From: Diphasiastrum complanatum
Taxonomy: Eukaryota; Streptophyta; Lycopodiopsida; Lycopodiales; Lycopodiaceae
Direction: 5' to 3'
Length of the DNA: 64,000 nt
Assembly (NCBI GenBank): GCA_029204225.1
Contig: CM055110.1
Location: forward strand, 35,747,239-35,811,238
The notes below the pieces were generated by a model. The model saw only the letters and a program-made list of their open reading frames with translations, ran no database searches and had not been told where the DNA came from. Position 1 is the stretch's first letter. The number at the start of each line of letters is the position of its first letter. A program made the translations under genes and the position numbers. This document shows positions 1-10,926 of the stretch, piece by piece.

Positions 1-1052
1 GGTGATGGAGCAACTACATCCACACTAGCACCTGACATGACAGTACCTCAAGTCCCAAGTCAGCCAGATGAGGCCACCACCCCACCCACACTGATTACAA
101 TGCCAATGCCACCAACATCACCACTGGCACAAGTTTTTTTTGGGGGGGAGGAGTGGAGATATCCAGTCCCCAAGACACGGGAGCAGCCCAGGCCCAGCAA
201 GTCCACATATTGGACACATCTCAATATTTTGATGTTGCGGACCTAATGGAGATAAGCGACGACGAACCAGAAAAGGGGAAGCAGTCAGGTTGAAGTCAGA
301 CACCTCCACCTCCACCTCCACCTCCACCTCCACCTCCACCTCCATCTTCAGTTCTAACACCACGCCTAGTTTTTGGTTTAGCCTCACCATCCCACACCCC
401 AGATCAATACCCAACCCTCTCTAACCCTGAAAAGCTCACTGAAACAGCCAAACGCTCAATGATTGGCCTATCCGAAACAAGCTATCACATGCATTGGTTG
501 GTGAGCCAACATCAAGTTCTAAAGAGCAAGGTCCAACATCAAGACCAAGAGATTGCATGATATCAAAGGATGGCCAAAGAAAAAGAAAAAGAGGCAGTAG
601 AAAGCATATCCATGATGGCAGGACAGAAAACCACCTTGGAAGAGGTCCAGCAGCAACTGAAGCACCAGATGGTCCAAATCGACCAAGTACGAGACGGATC
701 ATCGGGTGCAATGACAGTCAATGCTCCTCCAGTTAAGCCCGAGGACATTCAAATCTAGGCCCCACATGCCTCAGCCATCCGGATGGAGAAATACATAAGG
801 CTGATCCAAGAGCACGAGGCCGATAAAAAGAATTTTGAAAACATTGTGGCGAAACAAGAGAAGATCATCCCGGAGTCCCAGAAGCAGCTTGAAGAAACAA
901 CGAAGGCCCTACAACAAGTCTTGGACAAGGTGAACCAATTATGGGACACGGCGTGCAAGGCCCAAGCAGGTGCTCACGTAACGAAGCCACAGGACGATGA
1001 TGGGAATGATGGAGCAGGGAATCAGGACGCAAACCCACCGATCAGACGGTAG
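1..1052 (+). pseudogene. decayed coiled-coil protein with polyproline tract, unknown family
   Basis: I do not recognise this family. A coding-like frame runs from the window edge, shifts frame once near 185-195, then continues to a stop at 1050-1052. It is broken by TGA at 291, TGA near 555 and TAG at 756. The order is a Pro/Thr-rich segment, an acidic segment (about 220-285), a polyproline run encoded by CCTCCA repeats (303-344), and a Gln/Lys/Glu-rich segment (about 430-1000) with the heptad look of a coiled coil, for example around QKQLEETTKALQQVLDKV. The stops are consistent with CGA or CAG codons changed by C-to-T transitions. It is probably an element-encoded structural protein. Confidence 0.45.
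303..344 (+). repeat. (CCTCCA)7 hexanucleotide repeat
   Basis: Seven perfect CCTCCA units sit in the frame of the decayed coding region and encode a proline run. This is slippage-prone DNA inside a coding sequence. Confidence 0.9.
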
Positions 1053-1218
1053 CTCAGGATCGGGCTGCCAGAGAGTCGATGTTGCTTCCATGAGATTTCC
1101 CTGACCCCCTCCCACCTTTAACCCTTCCTCCTACTCCGCATTTAATTTCTCTGAAACATTCATTCCAACTTACCCAATTCTTCCATCTCCCCTTTCTTCA
1201 TCACCTCCTAGTCAAATA

Positions 1219-2183
1219 ATGGCCCATCAAAAGGTCCAGCTGACACCCACAAAGCCCGACGGGATGAGTTCCTCCAACAACTCCACTCCCCCGGTGTTGC
1301 GTATAGCTTATTATTTCCGCCTCCTCCTAAACCGTTCACCCCCGCACCTCTCTCCCCAGATCACTCCATCCTCGACCTTCCGGAAACTAACACAGACATT
1401 GGAGTCGATGATGACTTCTTGGCTGACCAACCGGAGACAAGAAGATTCTCACCCAGGCCAGACACGGGTGCAGGTGAGCCGTCGACAAGCGAGCGAGCAA
1501 AAGAGAAAGACACGGGCACCAAGGCCCTTGATGATTATCTGGTAAGGCCGCCTCAGCCGCGTAGGACAACTTCTCCTACCCAGCCTAGAAGTAAACTGGC
1601 TGATACAAGGGAATCAGAGCGATTTGAAAGAAAATACCCTCCCAATATGAGGGGCGGCAAAGAAGACATCGATCAAAGAGTGGATCCTTTTTACATGCCG
1701 CTCAAACGCAGAAACCCATGGCCAGTGGAAAAGCCTCAAGTGGAGTTAGTAAACTGGCCAGTCATTCCATGAATTACAGAGAGAACCTCCCCGGATGATC
1801 TAAGGCTACAGTTACTAGACTTCGGGCACAAATACAAGTCAAGTGCCGATCCCTGCGTGCAGGAAAGTGTCGAGTATTGCAGATCCATGGCCTTCCTAAT
1901 GCAGCAAGAATGTTTCTGGGATCGAGGTTTGGATCCCATTAGGATCAACCCAAACACAGCCCTCCAGTCAGAAGAAGACCATGAGATGATGGCCAGGCTA
2001 TACTACAGAGTGGCCTTCATGTCGTCACGCTATGTGACCATGGTGGAAGACTGGCAAGAAATGGGCTTTGTAGAAAAAATAAGAGAATATCTAGGTCCCC
2101 TTAATTTCGGAAGTAAGCTCCGCTTCCAAGTTTTTGAAGCCCTGGGCCGGAAGATGAGCGAGCGAAAGCAGACGGCGCGATGA
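1219..2183 (+). pseudogene. second unrecognised reading frame of the LTR element
   Basis: A second reading frame starts at ATG 1219, directly after a pyrimidine-rich stretch (about 1085-1210) that looks like a leader or a splice acceptor region. It needs one frame change near 1300 and has one TGA at 1770-1772. Without these it would be about 320 residues, ending at 2183. The first half is Pro/Ser/Arg-rich and looks disordered. The second half is compact, with a phrase around VDPFYMPLKRRNPWPVEKP, then an aromatic and methionine-rich helical part ending in a basic tail. No CCHC knuckle, DSG/DTG protease, YxDD or integrase motif is visible. Its position just before the polypurine tract and 3' LTR suggests an element-specific protein. 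Confidence 0.45.
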
Positions 2184-2388
2184 CGAGGCGAACATGATTC
2201 ACAAGAAGTGCTCAAGAGGGATGGTATGTAGCGGCTAATTGAGGGACTTACAATTTTGGCAAATATATTTTGCTGATAATGAGCACCTGGTTTTACGGAA
2301 GTGAACGAAAATCCACGCTTTTCCAGGTGCCAAGCAGAAGACATTACCTGTGTTGCAGTGGGTCCTGCAACAGATTAGGGGTGGATAA

Positions 2389-2976
2389 TGTTAGTCGATT
2401 CTCTAGTGCCGAGCCAAGCTGAAGACATAAGTTATCTCTCACCCATGACCGAGGAGGTCTCAGAAGGAAGAGAGCAGAAGAAGGTGAGAGCCGAGCGAGA
2501 GAGCCGAGGAAATACTAGCTAGGAAGATAATGATTAACTATGTGAGCCTACGTGGTGTATCCCAAAGAAGGAATGACCATGTAGGAGCTAGTAATATTTC
2601 CTTGAATAGTTGTAATTAAAAAAAAAAAAGAGTGAGCCACCTTTTGATGGTGACCTCTAGTGGAAGGGCAAATTCCACATGTAATTTCTAATTTAGTGGA
2701 ATTGCCACATGGGCTCCACGTGGGCAGCCTTCTTGCTTATTTAAGGGGCCCCCCCTCTTGTGAGGGAGCTTTTGATTGTATTTTCAAGTTCTCTTGAGCT
2801 AATAAAGAGGGTCCTCCACGAGTTCTTGAAGATCACTAAGCTCCTTGTTCATGGCAATGATCTTGAGTGATATTTCTATGAGCATGCTTGATTCCTTGCT
2901 TGTGAATTAACTAGATTCTTGTTTCTCGTTCTTTCTTAGTTGTGGATTAGCTTCAATTATTGCTACTGCTCCAACA
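2389..2976 (+). repeat. 3' LTR (588 bp)
   Basis: Starts TGTTAG after a purine-rich tract and ends CCAACA, giving TGTT/AACA inverted ends. It holds a G-box, a TATA-type box and a polyadenylation signal in the order expected for U3-R-U5. The matching 5' LTR is outside the window, so identity cannot be measured. Confidence 0.6.
2717..2806 (+). promoter_or_regulatory. LTR promoter and polyadenylation signals
   Basis: CACGTG (G-box) at 2717-2722 lies about 17 bases before TATTTAAG at 2739-2746. AATAAA follows at 2801-2806. The spacing is typical of a plant LTR. A G-box invites bZIP or bHLH control by light or stress; that is inference. Confidence 0.5.
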
Positions 2977-2985
2977 ATTATTCAA

Positions 2986-3140
2986 TGTGACAATCAGAGT
3001 ACTATTGCATTATCGATCAATCTATATTTCACTCTAGGAGCAAGCACATCGAGTACTATTACATTAAGTACCACTATATCAGGAGCATAATACTCAACAA
3101 GGAGGTAAGTCTGAAATTTTGCAGAACCCAGTTGACATCC
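2986..3140 (+). pseudogene. Ty1/Copia RNase H C-terminal relic
   Basis: The translation begins CDNQSTIALSIN and, after a frame change, continues KYHYIRSIILNKEVSLKFC. This matches the end of Copia RNase H (CDNxSAIxLxxNPVFHxRxKHIxIxYHxIR). It abuts the right end of the LTR, so the LTR element probably landed in it. Too short and broken to be functional. Confidence 0.6.
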
Positions 3141-6100
3141 TAGTCTGATTTATCCTACATATGAAGCACAATTTGATGAGACCATAGATATTAACTCTTT
3201 GCTCATAAACCATTTTGTTTTCTCATGTCATTTAAAAAAGCATGCACTTACTTGATTAATGAGGCGAAGGGGGGTCAAAAAAGAAAAGACACCTGCACCC
3301 AAATCAGCACTTGAATATCTTTCAGATTATACATAGTCAAACCTTCCTTGTATCAACATACATGTATAAATTGGCTCTTTAATGCATAAAGACATGTATA
3401 CTCATTATTGTGACTAGCTCAGTCTCTCTTTGAAGACAAAAGAGAACAAGTGAAAATTCCTACCCAATGCTGGAATTTGTTGAGAAATTCTCTTTCAAGA
3501 TTCCTAGGAGTGAATGTCATAGAATCCATTGATCTTGCCTCAAATGGTGCTCTACCCAAAAGATAAGCAATAGCACTCAGTTTTTTTAGCTGTTTTGTCA
3601 TGATAATCACTCACCTTTATACTATCTAAGTGGTTTTTGGGCCATCTTCTGCAGAATCATAGCCAGATTCAACATCTGCTTCCTTCTCAATTGCTCTGTC
3701 CAGCTCACCTATTTTTTCTCCAGCCCCTCGATCTTGGGTGCCATCCATGTTCGTTAGACTCTCATGGGCTGCTTGCTTTTCACAGCAATACTATAACACA
3801 GGTGAAAATGGATTTATACACGACTTATTTTGTTCAATAACTAGATTCTTTGCTATTTTTCTGGTGATCTACAACAAGGCTAATATAGAAATTTGCTATA
3901 TCAATAGATTGACTTCCAATTCAAATTGTAAGTGGAAAGCTTTTTTGTAACTTTTGCCTTCTGTTTTACGATGTCCATGCCTTTACAAAGTCAATTCTCA
4001 AACCCTATAAATAGCATGAACTCATCGGCTCCCTGTGGTGTGTACCTGGGATGGGGTTGCTGTGGGCATGCATGGGCAGATAACTGACCCAAAAAGCTTG
4101 TTTAGTAAGGCAAAAAATCACGGAACTCATATCGGGTATGCTCCTTACAAATCCATAAGTCCTATTAGTGGATGCAAATTGACGGAATTATAGTCTGCAA
4201 TAAATTCTAAGCATCGATAACATTCTAGTACCAGTACTCAATTACCAGGCTAGTAGTTTGCAAAGACTATCAGACACAAATTAACCTTTTGTTAGTTTTA
4301 AAATTTACGTGATTAACTCATATATGTCTGAGCAGTGAGCGCACACATATTTTCTTAGTGCGCTTATTACACCATAGCTTAAACATTCTTTTTAAAGCTG
4401 GATAAAGTGATGATAAATTATTCTCTTTAGTATTGATCTTTCCGGATTGTTCTTCAAAAGTTAAAATGTAGAGTGGTAATATGTTATTTACAAAACGCTT
4501 ATTTTAAGAGTTAAAAAAGTGATCATTAGATTTGTAAAAACATTATACTTAAGATTCTGTAGAATGTCTGAACTATTTCATTCTATGAGCACAATAATGA
4601 ATATGGAAATCTACTTCGGAGAAAAAAAATGAGAAGCTGAAAGATGAGGAATTGCAGATCAGTATCTATGGAACACTCCATCTTTGGTTGAATTCTAATG
4701 CTCCTAAGTCAGGAGGTACCGTCACTCTCCATAAATTGCCATGATTTCAAAGTTGGAGAGTACTCCCTGTAAGTGAAGATAATTCTTAGCAGTTTTTTAC
4801 CACTGTCCGTAGCAAGTTCAGGAAAGCATACAGTGCAAAAACAACAGGAAACATGTGCCAAGCTAGGAAAATAGCAGAATAAAATTGAATACCAGGGAGG
4901 TCAAACAGCATTAGAACTCGGTTTATGAATTACGACTGTTGGTATAGCCAAAACCTTGTTACAGGCTTTCAACAAGGAACAAAACCTTATAGATTGACAT
5001 GTCAGCCAGGTCATTGCGATGACAGAAAAATGGATTCTACAGCTTAGACAGCTTTTCTCTGAACCCACTTTGGCTTGGAAGTAAATTTTACATGATTCAA
5101 TATCAACTGCTATCTCAGTGGGGGCCTGAAGAAGTTAACAATCCATAGTAGATACTTATTACATTCAGGTCTGTAACCTGATTAATTGACTTAAATTCGA
5201 TATTCTAAGGTAAATTACGGCTATGATCCGGAAAGCCTTTTGCTTTTCGAATGATGTCATATCTCAGTTTAGGAGGAAAAACTGGATGTTAAGAAATCCA
5301 ATGGTGATCAGTACTAAAGGTTAACATTTTGCACTCCGCACTGTTTGCTTCCAGCCTTGCGTTGTCTCGGATTCATCATAACTTGGCAAATAATTTGTAC
5401 CTGGTCCATGAAAAACAAGGTTGCCGTTAGACCTCAGCAGAAATATCGACGCTATTAAAAGCTGCTTGGTGTCGATTCAGGATATTAAAAAATGATCGTG
5501 GATATTGGTGACTGCAAAAAAAAGTAAATTTCTTAATAAAGAAGTCTGTGAACTAGCTAAAATCACAATACATCTACATGTAGGCTATGCAACAAGCCTC
5601 CAGTTAATGAGTGTTGTGCTTCCAGTCCCAGCCAAGCATGGAGATTATAACCACTCTGATTTAAAATTTGATCTACAATCATATACGAACATAACATAAA
5701 GAAAACAATCTAACTTTATGTAATCTGCTCAAAAGTCTCAAATCATCAACTCCATGGAGCAGAGTGCACATTGAAAGACTAAAATCATCAACTCCATGAA
5801 GCACAGTGCACATTGAAAGACTAAAACCACTGGCCACATCGTGGGTGCCTAAGAAAAGGTTTAGATCACTTGTTCATTGACTATGCTGAAAACAACAGAA
5901 GTACTAAGTAGCATCTCGACCAACTAATAAAGCCAAATGCTACTCATTGCACAAAAGATGATAAACAAATACATCTTTCTTTTCTCAAGACATCAATTAT
6001 ACCTTCCACAGAAGGATGCAATCCCTTTGGATTGGTATTGGCAATGAGAGTTAACTACCTACTTACCTCCTGACAGGACCCATTTTCACTACCAATTTAG

Positions 6101-6261
6101 TTGAATAAACATTTAAGACTGTAAGCGCCCTTTCAATCACATTACAAAGAGTTGCCAAATTATCATCCACATTTTACTTCTTTATGTACTGAATACATTA
6201 CGCTTCCATCAGCTGTAAACTGGAAACAGTCAATCTAGAATGGAATTTAATGTAAGTAGAG
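3141..6261. other. AT-rich spacer with no recognisable gene
   Basis: Short frames only, all with frequent stops and no family motif. A 42-bp tandem duplication lies at 5740-5823. The right end leads into the 3' side of the LEA_2-like gene and probably contains its 3' UTR and terminator. Confidence 0.5.
5740..5823. repeat. 42-bp tandem duplication
   Basis: Two adjacent copies of a 42-bp unit that begins AAATCATCAACTCCATG, differing at about two positions. Confidence 0.8.
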
Positions 6262-7324
6262 TCATCTGAGGGAAATCGTCCAACAAGATGACAGGTACTT
6301 CATCTGTAGGAAGTCTCCATTAAGCTCCAGAGTAAGTGTCTGCATGTTGGTGGAGACACTAATTTCAATTGCTAGTAGTTTTACATCCATTTTAAAAATC
6401 TTGCCTCATTTTCGCTGCACGCTAAAGCTGCCACACTGTTTAGTGGGGTATTGAACAAATAAAACCCTTGGACAAAAAGAAATAGCTAAAACGGAGATGA
6501 GCGGCAGGAAGGGACATTGTTCAGGAAAACTATCTGAAATGTAACTAAGAACTTGCTGATTTAATTACAGAAAAGATGGACCCAAGAGAGGCAAGATGCG
6601 TCTACGCTTCATAACCACTGAGGTCAGACTTATAAAGCTATAACAACAAGCTCGGAGCACTTAATAGAACAAGCTTTGAAATGAGAACTGAAATAGTCTG
6701 CTCATTCGAAGAAGTACGTACCTGAACACGAGGTGAATCCACACCTAGAACCGAAATTCGAGCTCTCACAGTCCCCGTAATTATTAGAGGCACATTATCA
6801 TTCACCACATCCTTGAGTAATTCCATCGCATCTCCTTGCAATATGCTCAATTTTTGCACCGTCAAAGAAGCCTGGACAGCGGTGTTACTATGCGCAGGCT
6901 GCTCAAAAGCTGGAGCAGAAGCTATCCCGATCTGATGCCCATGATACAAAACATTAAGGTGCACAGGCGAGTACTTGATGCTCACCTTGTTGGGATTCGA
7001 AGCAGCCAAGACAAGAGTGCAATCCATAGAAAGGAGGACAGTGTAGCTACTGGAGCCTGTAAGAGGTTGATCCACCTCAAAAGACGAAACAGTCACATCT
7101 CGAAGATCGAAAGAAGGCTGCTGCGGTTTAAAGACAAGGAAAATGAGCAGCAAAAGCACTGCAACGGCCACCAGGACGCCCACTAGAAGCGATGCAAAGC
7201 AGCAGTAGCATTGGGAGCATCCGTTGTCTCTTCTGCGGAAGAGCACTGGCTGTGGCTGTCTGGCATCAAAGGAGCCACTGCGAAAGCGATCATAAGAAGC
7301 CGCAGAGCCCACAGAGGCAACCAT
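6262..7324 (-). CDS. LEA_2 / NDR1-HIN1-like membrane protein, two exons
   Basis: Exon 1 (7324-6722) starts at ATG 7324 and gives 201 residues. Order: a short basic, Ser/Arg-rich N-terminus (to about 40), a Cys-rich patch (CSQCYCC), one membrane helix (about 45-65, Leu/Val/Ala-rich), then a LEA_2 beta-sandwich beginning FKPQQPSFDLRDVTVSSFEV and including ASNPNKVSIKYSP and a late VRARISVLGVDSPRVQ strand. This is the layout of NHL proteins, plasma-membrane proteins tied to defence and stress. Exon 1 ends at a strong donor (CAG then GTACGT). Exon 2 (6399-6262) is my inference: it joins in phase after an AG and supplies a last strand (IFKMDVKLLAIEISVS) and a TGA, for about 246 residues in total. 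The intron of 322 bases has a weak polypyrimidine tract. Exon 1 is firm; exon 2 is tentative. Confidence 0.7.
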
Positions 7325-7360
7325 TGCAAGCAAAATCCCGAGGTGGGTTTGATGCAACTG

Positions 7361-7372
7361 CTACTCCGCCAT
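7361..7372 (-). other. minimal upstream reading frame (Met-Ala-Glu-stop)
   Basis: The first ATG upstream of the LEA_2-like start opens a three-codon frame ending in TAG, 36 bases before ATG 7324. It lies in a purine-rich 5' leader. It could dampen translation if the transcript starts upstream of it. Confidence 0.4.
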
Positions 7373-7459
7373 CGCCATATCTCGCTCGATCGCTCGCCTG
7401 CTCGCCTTCGCTTCTTCTCTCTCGAGAGCGCAGCAGCGCAGAAGCACGATCCACCCACT

Positions 7460-8764
7460 TTATGAAGAATTGGTGGGAAAACGTGGAGGGGCCAAATTTA
7501 GCGGCAGTTGTTGGGCAGCTAGTTTCAGTGGTTGCATTGATAACGAAAAGACTAAACAAATGGCATCTAGAGGCTACCTAAATCAACGCCAAAGTTAGCG
7601 GAGTTTCCCCAGATTTAGCAACTGTACTAGAAAAGAGTAAGGGTATTTTCAACGTGACTTTGATGGGGGGGAGGGCCCCTCCTTGAACTGACGGTGATGG
7701 GAGCCTTAAGCCTTAAAATTGGAGGGTGATGGAACCTTTGGGCCCCCCTAATCCACCTTATGGAAACTTGGTACCCTAAGCCCCAGTCCCAAGTTTTTTC
7801 AAAAGGGTCTGAGGACCACCCATGCACCGGAAATATACACTCAAGACAAGGCCCCCGGTTGCACGTTGCAAATATACACATGTCAAGGACAGTGAGTTGT
7901 GCGGAAATTTTTTTCTTGCCATGAGAATTCGGGTTTGAATCCCATACGTTGCTTTGTTGACGGCTTGGGTCTTGGATAAGGATTAAACTAACAATGTTCA
8001 TTTTTGCATGGACTTGTTGTTGTAAGTGGTGCACTTTGTGTCAATTTGAAAAGAAAGGGACTGGACTGGTCCAATTTAGAATGGCCAGCACCGCATCATA
8101 GTAACACTAGTTTGGTGGAGTGAATGAATGCCACAATTTGATGTGTATCCTCATGATGTCAAGCTCTTTTTGGCCCTCGCTAACAAGCCCAAGAAGAAGA
8201 AACATTTAGGAGCCCACTTTGGTGTTCTTTTATTTTTAATAAAAAGTAGTGATTCTAATATTTCATCTCGTTGCTTTAAAGTTTGACACAAGGGGCTAAA
8301 TGCACCACAACTGAAGAAACCACCAACAACCTCCCCCCCTCCCCTCCCAAAAAAAAAACACATACCTACCACCCATAGTCTTAGTAGGAGCATAAGGTTT
8401 TGACAAAACTTACATATGTTGGAGGGAAGTACGAGTTGACTAGATTTGAATTTTGATAATGTGGTGCCCACCCTTCATCTCAATGGAAATGGTGGACCAC
8501 TCTTTCCAAATCCCATGCTTAACAAGGGCTAGGGGAACTTGCCATGTAAGATGTCACTTAGGAGCGAGTCGCACCTTGTGTGAAAGGTGAAAAGCACTCA
8601 ACCATATGAGAAAAACATTTTGGATCCTCTTTACTTACTAGGCTCTTATGTGAAACCACCCTTAGCATCTCAAGTAAGAGCTCCACCATTGTGATAAACA
8701 CAAGGCTACAATTCACAATTACACAAATTTCTTTTTAGGTTTCATGACAATTGTTTCTTTTATG
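7460..8764. other. spacer; promoter side of the LEA_2-like gene, no gene seen
   Basis: The left part is the likely promoter of the minus-strand LEA_2-like gene. The remainder has no coding signal. A phrase at about 7913-7950 (GGGTTTGAATCCC) resembles a Pol III B box, but no convincing A box is present. An A-rich/C-rich stretch lies at 8332-8360. Confidence 0.4.
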
Positions 8765-9830
8765 AATAAGGTAGAACGCCTCAAGGCTGGTGGTTTATTG
8801 AATCCATTGAGTATCCCTAATAAGAAATGGGATAGTATTTCGATGGATTTCGTGGTCGGGTTACCGCAGACGAATAAACAAAATGATGCAATTTGGGTAG
8901 TGGTCAACCATCTTACCAATTTGGTTACATTTATTCCGGTAAAGACCACCGCGAAGGCTTTTGATTTGGCTCAAATATTTGTTGAGTGTCTATTTAGACT
9001 TTATGGATTATTGGGTGACATTGTGAGCGATCGCGATATGAAGTTCACTGGTCACTTTTGGTAGGCCGTATTCGCTAAACTAGAGATGACATTGAGCTTG
9101 AGTTCTTCTGATGATCACAAGTCGGATGGTCAAACAAAAGAACTAATCAGATGATGGAATAGATGCCTCGAGCATATGTTTCCTGACGACAATCTCATTG
9201 GGAGAAGTATATGCCCTTGATTGAGTTTGCTATAACATTAGTAAGCATTCAGATACTAGTTATAGCTCGTTTATGCTTATGTACGGTTATGAACCTAGAT
9301 CATCCATTGCAGTTGAAACTCAAATGATCGAGTTTCAGAAGATAGCGAATTTCTCACACGATATGCAAAAAATGCTAAAAATAGCACATGAGAATGTTCA
9401 ATGTGCCTAGGATAGGGATTCAAGTGTAATGCGTACCGGCAAGCTTTACAAATTGTCCACTAGGTATACGAGACCATATAAGTTCCTAAAGAGGATAGGA
9501 TCATTAGCTTACCAATTGGACCTCCTGAAAGGAATGCAAGTACATCCGGTATTTCACATAAGTCGACTTAAGAAAAGTCTACATGAAGGGACACTTCTTG
9601 GTTTTGGAAATCGATTGGAACTATGAAAAGAATCATCGGGTGTGACTTGACTTGAACCTAAAAAGATCTTGGATACCATAATTAAATGATTATAAAATCC
9701 TATAGCTACCAAGCATCTAGCTCGATGGAAAGATCATATAGATGATAATGACTCTTGGGAGCGTGAAGGTAGTATGAAAAGAAACGTCCCTAATTTTAAG
9801 TTATGGGTCTATCTTGACTCGTAAATTAAT
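8765..9830 (+). pseudogene. Ty3/Gypsy chromovirus integrase and chromodomain relic
   Basis: Integrase core phrases are clear: GLLNPLSIPNKKW, SISMDFVVGLPQT and YGLLGDIVSDRDMKFTGHFW, the last followed by a stop. Later in other frames come TRYTRPYKFLKRIGSLAYQL and VHPVFHISRLKKSLH. A chromodomain-like end (LARWKDHIDDNDSWERE) lies near 9720-9770. Several frameshifts and stops make it dead. It matches the chromovirus at 52202-57969 domain for domain, and its LTR follows at 9867. Confidence 0.8.
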
Positions 9831-9866
9831 AATGATTATGCGGGGTTGGGGTCCTCATGGCTTTAT

Positions 9867-10360
9867 TGTTACGTCCACGTCCTGTGTATAGGATTCAGCA
9901 TAGTCCTAGACTTGGATACACGATACTCCAATACTCAAAATAATTGGTTATGCCTTGTTATTCCAAACTAGGCCAAAAATGTAGATAGTAATCTTGTTAG
10001 GACCCAGTCACACATATTGTGACGTGTGGAGCTATTGCATGGGTTAGGACAACTATAGGCATGTGTAGAGAATCGATAGCAATGAAAAGCGCTTTTAGGA
10101 ATATTCTTGGCTTGCACGGGCACATGCACAAGAGAGGCTAAGTCAATATATCCTCGTGGAAACTCGCCCTACTACCATTCTCATTGTGAGTTTCATTATA
10201 GAATTACTCTCTGAGTCTACACCTGCATCCTATTCCCTAGCATGGATGAGATGCTATTGGAGATTGATCAGTAGCATTTGCATGGATGGGTGGTTTGGCT
10301 CCACAGTCATTCCTTTGTGCGTGTCTTGTAATCAAAATCTTAGAGGTGCTTCTCCTTACA
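9867..10360 (+). repeat. chromovirus LTR (TGTTACG...CCTTACA)
   Basis: The start TGTTACGTCC and the phrase about 40 bases in (CTTGGATACACGATACTCC) match, in reverse complement, the ends of the LTRs at 52202-52714 and 57527-57969. The right end is followed after one base by TGGTATCAGAGC. Chromovirus pol lies on its left and a primer-binding site plus leader on its right, so this one LTR has internal sequence on both sides. Confidence 0.7.
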
Positions 10361-10361
10361 G

Positions 10362-10373
10362 TGGTATCAGAGC
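10362..10373 (+). other. primer-binding site (initiator Met tRNA)
   Basis: TGGTATCAGAGC is the complement of the 3' end of plant initiator-Met tRNA. It sits one base after the LTR end, the usual place for priming minus-strand DNA. Confidence 0.8.
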
Positions 10374-10926
10374 AACGCTTATGAAGATCAAAGGGATTGC
10401 AACTATGAAGCTTTTCGTCGATAATTCGGTGGAGATCAATCCGTTTTATCTTCCTGGTGGTCAACAAGCTTACAAGTGGGTGTTCTATCAGTACTTCCAC
10501 CTGCATGTTACTAAGATCCATCAGATATTGGCTTTCTACATAACAATATGGTGATTGTCGATTTTAGCATGTTTATGATGGTTTTTTGTTAGTTTACTTG
10601 TATATCTTGTAGCTTATGGTAGATATGAATTTCCAGAAAGTGTAGTTTTGATTTGGAATTCATTAAATGCCAATTTAATGATTGCATGCCAAAATTTTGC
10701 GAGATTTACAGTTCTAGGCTATGTTCCAAAAATCGCTTGTTTTTGAGAATTTTTTACTAGAAATAGTAGTAAGAGCTATGATTCTAGCAAAATAAGAAAA
10801 AATTGTGCTTGCTTGTAATCAAATTATAGTAGATCAAGCTTGATTGCACTTGAATGTGGATTGGATCCACTAGATCATGTCGAAAAAGTCAAAAAAAAAA
10901 AGTTTAAAACTGGTTCATTGAAACCG
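10374..10926 (+). other. probable chromovirus leader remnant
   Basis: Non-coding AT-rich DNA after the primer-binding site, in the position of a Gypsy 5' leader. No gag frame follows; a minus-strand Copia fragment takes over at about 10927. Confidence 0.4.

Larger units (their letters stand above)
1..2976 (+). mobile_element. 3' part of an LTR retroelement with two non-pol reading frames
   Basis: The stretch ends in a purine-rich tract just before 2389 and an LTR with TGTT...AACA ends, so it reads as the 3' side of an LTR retroelement whose 5' LTR lies left of the window. Between 1 and 2388 there are two decayed reading frames on the plus strand and no recognisable protease, reverse transcriptase, RNase H or integrase motif. 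Two explanations remain: a non-autonomous element, or the extra open reading frames that Tat/Athila-type Gypsy elements carry between pol and the 3' LTR. The right end abuts a Copia RNase H relic, so the element is probably nested in older DNA. Confidence 0.6.

Noticed and set aside
6541-6640. LEA_2 exon 2 at the acceptor near 6620
   Set aside because: In phase it reads Trp-Leu-stop, leaving out the last LEA_2 strand; the 6399-6262 exon fits better.
7870-8040. tRNA-derived SINE
   Set aside because: A B-box-like phrase exists but no A box, poly-T end or target duplication was found.
10362-10373. tRNA gene at the TGGTATCAGAGC sites (also 57514, 60138, 63358)
   Set aside because: Only the 12-base primer complement is present, directly after LTR ends; no tRNA cloverleaf.
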